A DNA stretch of 64,000 bases. It comes from Lithodes maja. Its lineage: Eukaryota; Arthropoda; Malacostraca; Decapoda; Lithodidae. The stretch is taken from positions 1 to 64,000 of the forward strand of contig JBAKBP010012327.1 of the NCBI GenBank assembly GCA_037953745.1. The letters are read 5' to 3'. Shown piece by piece: positions 32,846-42,500 of the stretch (position 1 is its first letter; each line of letters begins with the position of its first letter). A program made the translations under genes and the position numbers. Under the pieces are notes generated by a model. The model made no database searches, was not told the origin of the DNA, and saw only the letters and a program-made list of their open reading frames with translations.

Positions 32846-35800
32846 TTAACCCTTCCTCCCCGGGCTGCCTTACTTAAGGACGGAGGCTGTATCCGGGCGA
32901 TTTGGCTGAAAACACAACATACGTTAACTAAGGCTAATCTCGCTTAATATACTACCCACATTAATAAAACATATTTGAAAATGTGCGCCTTACCTTGCCG
33001 AGTAGAGCGGCGTTAAGTAGAGCTTTCTAGCTCAACTCGTTCCGGAGTGATGGTGATGGAAGTGGAGGTAACTTTTGCCGCCTATTTACATCGCCGCATC
33101 CGAACACTCAACCGCGGCCCAGGCTACGACGAACGTTTTGACTCGTCGCTCTACCTTGAATTATGGCGGGAAGCGATTTTTATGTGTTTTATTGTTTATT
33201 ATGCCATATATTATTGTTATTATGTTATTTCCACTCAATAAAGTTATTTTTCTGAAGTAATTTGTGTCTCTGTCACTTATACTTAGTTTTGGTGTTATTA
33301 TTATAGTAGTTATGATTATTTATACTGGACTATGGTAATTGATAGTGTTATTTTCACTTATTTATTGTTAGGAATATATATTTTAGTGTCACTTTCACTT
33401 GTTCATATTGTTCTGAAGGCACTTATTATTACTTATGTGTGTCTCTTTCACTTATACTTAGTTATATTATTATTATTATTATTGAGTGTTACTATCACTG
33501 TCACTTACACTTCAATAGTTTGTCATAGTGTGGAAAGCATTGAAGCAGGTGCCAGCACACAGTCCCACCTGACACTCGAGGCATTGCCAAGTGCTTTTCG
33601 TGGGTTTGCGGGGTCGTCGAGTTGTGCGGCTGCACACATAGCACCTCTTCTGCATTCTTATTCTGCTGTTAGGACCCTGAAAAGGAAGGGCGACGAGCTG
33701 GTGCTTTCTGAAGAACTCGGCACACCCTGTTCTGTCCAGCATGCCTGGTCCTTGTAGTGGCCTCCCTGGTGTACCCGCATGTTTACCCAGAAGCTCAAGT
33801 AGCAGCTGCTTTTGGAAGGTCCGCAGGCTCTTGTACTTCATGACTGGAGTCCTTAAATGGTAGATGTTGTACGCGTTGAGGACAGACATATTATCTATTG
33901 TATGCAGGACAAACTTCTTGTACCACCTGCAAGATGTTCGCAGGCAGTCTATGAAGCCCATCTGCATGTCGGACTTGTCGTCGAGGCGCATGTTGACATT
34001 ATAGTCCAGGACAGCAGCTGGTTTCGTGATAGGGTTCTTCGTCCTTCGGTCCACCTTCTCTGTGGCGACCATCTCTGCTTTGTGGCATGTGGTGAGGAGG
34101 TTGACCTTGCGCTGGTCATGCCAGTGGATGGAGAGGATGGGGCTACTCTTCTTATGGAAGATGTCCGTCTTCTTAGTCTTGATTGGGTAGGCTGGCATGC
34201 CCTTCCTCTTCCCCTTCACTGTGCCGACAGTTCCGGTCTTGCGGTCATGGAGGTACTTGGCGAGGATAGGCGACGTGTATTCATTGTCGGTATAAAGGAT
34301 GTGGTTGTCATGGAAGTACCTCTCCATCATCCTCTTTACCACAGCGCCGCCAAAACCAATGAGGGGGTCAATCTGCACTTCACCACCCTTGCCGCTGTAG
34401 ACTATAAAGTCGAGCACATATCCCATCTTGCAGTCGCAGAGGACGAAGAGCTTGATGCCGAAGCGGTGTCTCTTGGACGGGATATACTGTCGGAAGTGCA
34501 GCCTACCACGGAACAGGACCAGAGACTCGTCGATGCACAGTTTCTGAAAAGGAATCAGGTAGGTGGAAAACCGATGACGTATCATGTCATACAGTTGCCT
34601 GATCTTCCAGAGTGTGTCGGGCTCGTGGACATGCATGTTATTTGTCAGGTGGAAATATGAGAGGATGTCGAAGTACCTATCCCTTAACATGTATTTGCCA
34701 AATGCTGGAGTCGTTGCGAGGTCGCCAGTTATCCAGTAGTCGGCCAGAACGTGCTTCTTTATGTGTGTCATCAGCATTGTGAGTGCCAAAAACACATATA
34801 ATTCTGCCACAGTGAGAGCTCTCCATGCCACCATCTTGGCACTGGTCTTCCTCCCAAGAAAGTTTGAACAGATAGCCTGGTGGTTATTTGTCTCTTTGAC
34901 AAGGTATTCCATGACTTCATTGTCGTAGAAGCCACAGAAAATGTCAATGGGGGTGGCATTTGGGCCACAGGGATATGCTGGTGTCACCCCGGAACCCTGT
35001 TGTACCTCGTCAAAGGCAGGACAATTTGGCTCAAAATCCGCCCCATCTGTCCACACAAACATGTCAGCTGCTCGAGGACGAGGACGTGCAGCTGCAGCAG
35101 GCACACGCCCTGGTCGCCCTGGCACACGCCCTTGGCCACGCGGACGCCCAGGCGGACGCCCACGCCCATGCCCACGCCCATGCCCAGGCCCAGGGGCAGC
35201 GGCGTCGGCAGGCTGACCACGTCCACGACCTCGCCATTTTACTCTTCTTGTCGGGACTTCCTCTTCCTCTTCGTCTTCCTCTTCCTCTTCCTCAGGCGAC
35301 GTCAGGTCATCTGGGGCAATGTTGGGGTCGTCAGCATCCTCTTCAGGAGACAACTCTGGTGAAGAATAGACCGGGCGTCGGCGGCGTGTGGCTGCGGGAG
35401 GTTGAGCAATGGGAGCCTCGGCCTCGGGAGTTGGGCTCCTTTTGCGGCTAGCCGTGGACTTTTCCGCAGGAAATAATGACCTACAATGCGGGGCCTGTGG
35501 TGGCACACTGTGGGAGGCCAATGACGCACTTGTAGAGGCCCTTTGGTCATCCTGAGGGACAGACGAAGCCGAGGGCTGTGGGTGGCCCTCCCGGCGTCCC
35601 GGGTCAAGGTGTCGGGACAAAGGAATGCGGGTGGTTGTTAAGCCTGGGTCGGCGTCACTATCACTATCTACGCCTTCCCTCACTTGTTCTGCTTCCCTGG
35701 GTGCTTTCTTGGCTGCACTTTTCACTAAAGACTGTTTATAGAAGTATTTACCCACTTTCAAGGGCGTACGGGCAGGCAAAGGGGAAGGTCCTGGCGTAGG

Positions 35801-36412
35801 GCTAGGGCTAGGCCTACCCTGACCTACGAAACTATGGGAAGGGGTTGGCTCTAGCACACTTGGTACTTCAATAGCACCTTCCTCCACCACTTCCACATCA
35901 GGATCATCACTACTATCACCCCCCTCAAATAAATCCACATTGTTATCATCACCAAATCTCACGAAATCGTCAACTTCGCTTCCACTTCTACTCTGAATAT
36001 AGAGGTTTTTGTCCACAGAGCTTTCACCACTGCTCAAATCCGGGTTGAAAAGTTCACGGTGTATTGCACTCTCACTTAGCAAACGTTTCACTTTCCTTAG
36101 TTTCTTTTTCTTCTCGGTTGGCAGAGGTGTAGATGTTGCAAGCGGGTTAGCACTGGGACGCGCGGGAGATTGCACAGTATCGGACGCGTTGGAATTCATT
36201 TTTTTGCTGTAGCTCTCAATGGCGGCAACGTAGGAACTGATAAGAGTGGTAGTTGAGGCTTGGTGGCGCTACGATCGCCCACGCAAAGAAAAATTTGCCC
36301 GCGCTAAATTTAAAAGCGCGCTTTAAAGCACATACCTTAGGTAAGGACGCCCGGGTAGCGGCCCTTCTGCCGAGCTGTCCTTACCTAAGGTAGCCCGGGT
36401 AGGAAGGGTTAA
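32846..36412 (-). mobile_element. Complete piggyBac transposon
   Basis: TTAA at 32,846-32,849 and 36,409-36,412. Terminal inverted repeats are TTAACCCTTCCTCCCCGGGC and, reversed, TTAACCCTTCCTACCCGGGC. The 36.4-kb end, upstream of the transposase start, has two CCCGGG plus CCTTA..TAAGG motifs with CCCGGG 44 bp apart (36,350, 36,394); the other end has one. Removing the element with one TTAA restores LINE-C in frame (ESPSL to KIHTRHVK). With an intact transposase it may be autonomous. Confidence 0.95.
33512..36199 (-). CDS. piggyBac transposase, 895 residues, apparently intact
   Basis: Catalyses seamless cut-and-paste at TTAA (established for piggyBac transposases). The N-terminal ~300 residues are Ser/Pro/acidic and low-complexity, with an EEEEEEDEEEEE run near 300, followed by an Arg/Gly/Pro-rich stretch including GRPPGRPRGQGR (AT-hook-like, about residue 350). 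The DDE_Tnp_1_7 domain starts near 385 (DFEPNCPAF). Catalytic Asp candidates lie in KLCIDESLVLFRG (about 556), ILYTDNEYTS (about 638) and VNMRLDDKSDM (about 740). The C-terminal Cys-rich domain begins at CYVCSRTT (about 851) and has WQCLECQVGLCAGTC, the zinc-binding, end-recognising module. It is longer than typical ~550-600-residue members because of the N-terminal extension. The ATG at 36,197-36,199 is the first in the frame and lies about 210 bp inside the TIR. No intron or stop is seen. An earlier or spliced start cannot be excluded. Confidence 0.93.
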   Translation of the reverse strand: MNSNASDTVQSPARPSANPLATSTPLPTEKKKKLRKVKRLLSESAIHRELFNPDLSSGESSVDKNLYIQSRSGSEVDDFVRFGDDNNVDLFEGGDSSDDPDVEVVEEGAIEVPSVLEPTPSHSFVGQGRPSPSPTPGPSPLPARTPLKVGKYFYKQSLVKSAAKKAPREAEQVREGVDSDSDADPGLTTTRIPLSRHLDPGRREGHPQPSASSVPQDDQRASTSASLASHSVPPQAPHCRSLFPAEKSTASRKRSPTPEAEAPIAQPPAATRRRRPVYSSPELSPEEDADDPNIAPDDLTSPEEEEEEDEEEEEVPTRRVKWRGRGRGQPADAAAPGPGHGRGHGRGRPPGRPRGQGRVPGRPGRVPAAAARPRPRAADMFVWTDGADFEPNCPAFDEVQQGSGVTPAYPCGPNATPIDIFCGFYDNEVMEYLVKETNNHQAICSNFLGRKTSAKMVAWRALTVAELYVFLALTMLMTHIKKHVLADYWITGDLATTPAFGKYMLRDRYFDILSYFHLTNNMHVHEPDTLWKIRQLYDMIRHRFSTYLIPFQKLCIDESLVLFRGRLHFRQYIPSKRHRFGIKLFVLCDCKMGYVLDFIVYSGKGGEVQIDPLIGFGGAVVKRMMERYFHDNHILYTDNEYTSPILAKYLHDRKTGTVGTVKGKRKGMPAYPIKTKKTDIFHKKSSPILSIHWHDQRKVNLLTTCHKAEMVATEKVDRRTKNPITKPAAVLDYNVNMRLDDKSDMQMGFIDCLRTSCRWYKKFVLHTIDNMSVLNAYNIYHLRTPVMKYKSLRTFQKQLLLELLGKHAGTPGRPLQGPGMLDRTGCAEFFRKHQLVALPFQGPNSRIRMQKRCYVCSRTTRRPRKPTKSTWQCLECQVGLCAGTCFNAFHTMTNY

Positions 36413-36554
36413 GTGAGGGACTTTCAGGCGAATTAAAATTAAGTACAGGGACATCTTGATTTATTTCATCCAAGGTTGAGTTAGTGGAGAAAATATCCGC
36501 AAGAAGGTTAGCTTTACCTCGTGGGTCACTTACAAGATTGCCAGTCGGAGATTT

Positions 36555-36606
36555 TAACCTGCAGTGAGTGGGTTCCAATCCTGGTCAAGTCACCTCTATC
36601 CCAAGC
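36555..36606 (+). mobile_element. SINE S2, right part (box B)
   Basis: AGTGAGTGGGTTCCAATCC then 'tggtcaagtcacctc' continues the SINE broken at 30,978 by LINE-C. Confidence 0.6.
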
Positions 36607-36706
36607 AAGATAGGGTTTCTATTGAAAATATAATATACAGCATACCGTGTAATGGATGTTCAAAAATGTACACAGGAGAAACAGGACGAGGTATGGAAAA
36701 AAGAAT
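36607..36706 (+). pseudogene. Penelope-like GIY-YIG fragment
   Basis: Plus strand: ENIIYSIPCNGCSKMYTGET, then GRGMEKRI: the Y.I.C..C...Y.GETGR core. Collinear with the RT at 29,855-30,690, so probably the C-terminal part of the same Penelope copy. Cut off by the TA repeat and LINE-B. Confidence 0.7.
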
Positions 36707-36779
36707 ATACCGGTATATATATATATACATATTTTTATATATATATATATATATTATATATATTTATATATACACCCTC
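36707..36779. repeat. (TA)n at the 3' end of LINE-B
   Basis: TA/TTTATA microsatellite immediately after the LINE-B stop codon (minus strand). Probably the simple-repeat tail typical of RTE-like LINEs. Confidence 0.7.
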
Positions 36780-37397
36780 TTAGTCAATCTCTCGCTTTCC
36801 ATACGTTCCATAATTATGGCCGAACCATCTCAAGCTGTTCCTTTTCACACTTTCCAGCACATCTACCTCCACACCACACCTCCTTCTTACTTCCTCATTC
36901 GTCTGTCTATCCCTCCATGTAACGCTGCACGCACTTCTCAAGTAACTAATTTCCACCGCTCTCACTCTTGGTCTGAGTCTCTTCCCGATCGTCCATGCTT
37001 CGCTTCCGTAAGTTAGTGTCGGGATTACCACACTGTCATGCAAGGACTTCTTCACTTCCATATTGACCACCCAATTTCTTGGTACTGCTTTCAACGTTCC
37101 TACAACCCTCTTCCCCTGTTGTACCCTCTCCCGCACTTCCTCATCCATAGTGCCATCTTTACTCAACACACTGCCCAGATACTTAAAAGAGCTGACGATC
37201 TCCATATCCTGACCTTTCAACTTCACCTCACACTCTGTGACTTCACCTCTTTCGAAGACCATAACCTTGCTCTTCCCCGCATTTACATAAGAACATAAGA
37301 ACATAAGAAAATGGGAGTCTGCAGAAAGCCGATTGGCCCAAGCAAGGCAGATCCCTGTCCCACACAACCCCAATTACAAAGCCCAATTATAGGCTCA

Positions 37398-39230
37398 TGT
37401 TACGGCTGGATCGGCAATACATATTCGGGATTCTTGATCGTAGGACAGAAATGGCTTATGTGACAACGACACGCTCGATTCCAGTCCCAAATACTATATG
37501 CTCCAGACAACAAAAGCACCAACGCCCTACAGAGTTATCGTCTATGGTAACGAGGTACCTTAACTCGGCGAAAGTGTACAACAGGGGTAGGCTATGAGGC
37601 TAAACTCCCTCAGACATTTATAGGTTACGTTATGACTAAAGAAATGCAATACTCAAGAAACTACGTTAATATTAAGCCTCTAATAATGTAGAATAGAAGC
37701 AGGCTAAAGGTATGACAGTGAAATGCTAAATGACAAATGTACACGCCTACTTGAAAGCGCGTGCACTAGAATAACTGTCCCCTACTAACATGCACTAGCA
37801 TGTAGCATACAAGATGTTCATGATCCAGTAGATACCTAATAATACACATGGAAGGAACATAAATAGTAGTCACTTATTATAATAATGAATCTATACTTGG
37901 AATAACTAAAAGGTTGCAGGCAACAGTACTGCGCCGGTAGCCTACTACCGCATAGGCTACTTCGCTTCTCTCACTCTGTCTCCCCTCTGAGTCCGTATGC
38001 GCCCTACGCAATAGAACTCTGGAAACAGCAGCAAAACGACAGTGCAGTTAATTGATACATGAAAGTATTAATAGTGTTGTCTTGTGTGTGAGTAATGTGT
38101 ATTGTAAAGTGTTATATACATAAACTTAAAGAGAGCTGCAAATGCATAGTAAAATAAAGATATCACCCACTCATCATCCCCATGTGTTCTAGCTAGCAGG
38201 CCAAGTCACAGGAACAACGAGTCCCAGCACCGAAAGCGAGAACCCAGGAAAAGACTGCAGAGAACACAAGGACAGATAAATTACGTTACTCTACTATACC
38301 GGCACTACGAGCGAGCTGTAGTCTCTGGTACTGCACTCGCTCCTGGCTCGGTAGGCAAATCAAGGCTAAGTCCTCGCCCCTCTACAGACAACTCCTGGGC
38401 ATGGTCGGGCTCTTACACATGGCACTAGTCTAGTCACAAATTGGATGATGAGCTGGGCATATAACTCGTGAACATGTAGAACGTTCACCAACTATCCTCA
38501 TCAAGAAAATCGCTGTTCACATTAACCCCTTAAATCTAATACATGTAAATATATGCTTGTCCTAAGAGTAATACGAGAGGTGAGTGCTGAAACTCCTTTA
38601 GGACCTCAAGGGAAGGGTATGCATTTAAATAGAGAGAAGAATGAAATGAGAGTAATGTCGTCAGAGAGAAAGAGTGCAACCGTGAGAAATTGGGAGAGAG
38701 GGCAAGGGATGTTAGAATCTCAAAGGTTCTAGGCAACCTGGTCATAGAGCACACAGCGAGCCTCCAGGCAATGTGCAGTACGACAACATGGGCAGCCCAG
38801 GCAGCATAGGCAGGCGGCAATGGAGTACCAACCCTGTCGCACCTAGCTATAAGCGCAGGGCTGCCAACCGGTCCATACGTCTGGCAACCACCACTCCGGC
38901 AGCGTGGCGCATTGCTACCCTCTCGCTCTGAAGTCTAACTCACTCTCTCTCTCTGAATTCCTATTGTCTTATCTATCAACTTCTCTATTGATACTACATA
39001 TTAAATGGAAGGTCTCGACATGGCTTAAAACAAAACCCACCACTGGTTAGCACATGACGAGACCTTTGCAGAGATACAAAGAACATAGTTATACGTTGTC
39101 ACACTCAATATAAGCAGCCAGCACGGTACAGCGGTACACGGTACACGGTACACGGTACCGCACAGTGGCGGTACAGTGGAGTACCAAGGAGTACAATCAG
39201 GTTGCGTTGCCACGGACTGGGTGCGTCACA
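37398..39230 (-). repeat. 3' LTR of the Gmr1-like element
   Basis: 1,833 bp. Compared by eye with the 5' LTR it differs by three substitutions (near 38,030, 38,345 and 38,508) and a 1-bp indel (near 38,140). Near its 5' edge in element orientation (39,124-39,180) it carries GGTACA(C) repeats, possibly U3 enhancer repeats. Confidence 0.95.
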
Positions 39231-39238
39231 GCCCCCCC
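39231..39238 (-). other. Polypurine tract (plus-strand primer site)
   Basis: Reads TTGGGGGGGC on the minus strand directly before the 3' LTR. Position and composition fit a PPT. Confidence 0.7.
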
Positions 39239-39511
39239 AAGATTTTAGATAATCGACCTTAGAAGCATTATCAAAATCTGACAGGCAACCAACCGACCTG
39301 CTACCCTTAGCTGCCACTAATTGCAAAAGGTGCACAACAACTGAAGTGTGAATTATACATAAAACACAATATCGCATGCATCATGCTACAACAATAAAGA
39401 CTTACAAAACTAAAAAAAAAAATTCTCGTTTATTTTATTGTTTTATAATCTTTTTGGACGGCGTTATGATAGCCTAATTTTACTCCTGCTCAACCCACAC
39501 ACCGTGCACGA

Positions 39512-42500
39512 CTATCCTGGATCATCAACCCTTGATAGACAATCTGCTATCACGTTCTCACTCCCGGCAATATGCTGAATGTTGAGATTATACTCTTGGA
39601 GCATTAGGGACCACCTGGTCAACCGCATATTCCGATTGTGAAACTGATTTAGGAATTTCAAGGGATGATGGTCCGTATAAATCGTCACTACCGGGCCGTA
39701 GGCTGGAACATAAACTTCGAAATGTTTGAGCGACAAAACGATAGCAAGAAGCTCCTTCTCTATAGTCGAGTAATTCCTTTGTGCCGAATTAAACTTGCGA
39801 GAAAAGAAGCTCACTGGGTGTTCCAAGCCCTCGGAATCAGTCTGCAGTAACACTGCCCCGGCACCCACACCGCTGGCATCAGTCGCCAGCTGAAAACTCC
39901 TGGAGAAGTCTGGGGCTCTCAAAATCGGATGTGTACACAGCAGGTGCTTGACTAGGTCGAAAGCCCTCTGACACTCCGCAGCCCAACAGAACTTCACTGA
40001 CTTCGACAGTAGATCAGTTAACGGTGCTAAGACAGTAGAGTATCCCCGGATGAAGCGCCTATAATAGCCTATCATACCTAGGAACCGCATGACCTGGCGC
40101 TTAGTGGTGGGCCTGGGAAACATATTGATAGCCTGTATCTTGCTCAGGGGGGGGCACACCCGGCCTAACCCGACCACGAAGCCAAGATACTGCACAGTAG
40201 CCTTTACAAACTCGCACTTCCTCAGGTTCACCACCAGCCCAGCATCGTGCAACTTCCCAAACAGGGTCTCTAAGTGCCTTAGGTGATTTTCAAAATTGTC
40301 ATCATACACTATCACGTCATCAAGGTAGACCGTGCAGTTAGGGATTTCGTCACAAATATCGTTCATCAGGTTCTGAAACGTGGCAGGTGCGTTCTTAAGC
40401 CCATAAGGCATTACGTTACATTGGTAGGTCTTGCCATCTACCACAAAACCACAAACTTGCTTAGCTCGGTCCGACAGGGGTACTTGCCAGTAGCCTTTTA
40501 CAAGATCAATTTTAGTAAGGTACTTTGCATTCCCTATCTTGTCCACGCTGTCGTCAACTCGAGGCAAAGGGTAAGGGTTGGTAGTGGTCAAGCCATTTAG
40601 CCTACGAAAATCTATGCAGAACCGCACCTTGCCGTCAGGTTTTGGCTGCAACGTGACGGGTGATGTCCACTTCACATAACCTTCAGTGATCATCCCTCTC
40701 TCAACCATGTACTTTAACTCCTCCCGTAAAGCTGGCAACTTTACCGGGGCCACACGGTAGGGCACTGACTTGAAGGGCACATTATCACCGACGTCCACGT
40801 CGTGCGTTACCTGAGTAGTGAGACCTGGGTGTTCGGCGAAAACAGAGGGGTATGACCTGAACAGGCCTAGGACAGCAGCACCCTGGTGCTCAGGCAGGTG
40901 ACTTACAGCTTGCCTAGCCTCTTGTTCAGTATTCCCCGCCCACTGTTCCGCGGAAATGACACAGTCCCAGCTATCCTCCTCAGCAGCATGACTGTCCCCA
41001 CCTCCTTCTCCACCCTGGCCGCTGCAGGCCAGCACAGGGACAGTGAGAGGCTCTGAGGGGCGTCTCACATACTCTTTCATGAGGTTAACATGACATAACT
41101 GATGTTTTTTTCTACGGTCAGGTGTTGCAACGAGATAATCAAGGTCGGACAGTTTCTTAGCCACCACATACGGCCCAATAAACTTGGCAGAAAGGGGGTG
41201 TCCAGGCAAAGGTAAAAGCAACATTACCTCCTGACCCACCGAAAACTCCCGAAGCTTCACCTTGGCGTCATACTGGTGCTTCATGACCGCCTGTGCATTA
41301 ACCAAGTTATTACCTGCCGCTGCCATGCAACCTATAAGTCTCTCCCGGCTCTCAAGGATATATTTAAGTACAGACCCCGGCTTCTCTTCGCCCTCCCAGA
41401 TCTCTTTCACCATACTTAAAGGTCCTCTCACATTATGGCCAAAGACTAGTTGATTTGGACTGAACCCCAGGCTCTCTCCTGGGACTTCACGTGCAGCGAA
41501 CAGAACATACGGCAGACCCAAATCCCAATCAGTGTCATGTTCTGCACAGTAACAGCGTAGCATACTCTTCAGGGTCGAGTGCCACCGCTCCAAGACTCCC
41601 TGACTCTCGGGATGGTAGGCTGACGACACTACAGAACATATACCGTGCAACTGAAGGGTTTGCTTGAACAATTTGGATGTAAAATTGCTCCCCTGGTCTG
41701 ACTGCACCTCACGTGGAAATCCATAACGGGAACAGAACAATAATAAGTTTTTAACAACTGCCTTTGCCGAGCCGTTTCTCATGGGGTATGCGTCCGGGTA
41801 TCTCGTAGCCACATCCATAATTGTCAACAGGAATTTATTGCCACTACTAGTAGGCGGGAAAGGGCCAACCAAATCTACTACAACTTTGCTGAACGGAGGC
41901 CCGGTGACAGGTATGGGAAACAAAGGTGCCTTCGGGATTGTCTGGTTAGGCTTCCCCGTTGTCTGGCAGGTCGCACACCCAGCCACCCATGCACAGACAT
42001 CAGCCTTGACCCCAGGCCACCAGAAAAACCTGCCCAATGCCGCCAATATTTTTGTTACCCCCAAATGACCCGCCACCGGCACATCATGCGCCAGACACAA
42101 TAAGGACTCTCTATACTTATTTGGAACAACCACCTGGTCTACTACCCTCGCACCGCCCTCCCACTTCGATTTGGGGTCTAGAAATCTGCGGTACAATATC
42201 CTGTTGAGCCTAAAGAAATCTCCCGGCTTCGCATCCCCATCTTCCTCCAACTCTATGGCACCATTGCTATAACGAGCTAGGCTAGCGTCTTGCAGCTGCT
42301 GCTCACTAATGTCCCTGGGCGTCAATGCATCAAGATGGTTTTGTAATAAGACATTACCCCGGCTAGTAGGCTCTACTGCCTTAGTGGCTCTCGCTACAGC
42401 TCTTGCCTCACGCGAAGTCTTACCCAACTCTGCCTTGTTACACCCCATATCTGGGCCAGAGTCAACTCCCGTGTTTATTATAGGTCCAAGTACCGAATCA

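Larger units (their letters stand above)
30971..36554 (-). mobile_element. LINE-C non-LTR retrotransposon, split by piggyBac
   Basis: Its 3' end is marked by a 28-bp poly-T at 30,977 (poly-A on the minus strand). RT-coding fragments lie at 31,058-32,845 and 36,413-36,554. It is inserted in SINE S2. The 5' end is truncated at 36,554, before the endonuclease. Segment 31,660-31,860 interrupts the coding order and looks like a further small insertion of unknown type. Confidence 0.75.

Noticed and set aside
33857..35451. Plus-strand ORFs of up to 267 codons opposite the transposase
   Set aside because: Antisense shadows of the piggyBac transposase; no recognisable domain.
37397..39377. ORFs inside the LTRs, repeated at 44,881-46,714
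   Set aside because: Identical in both LTR copies simply because the LTRs are duplicates; no domain.
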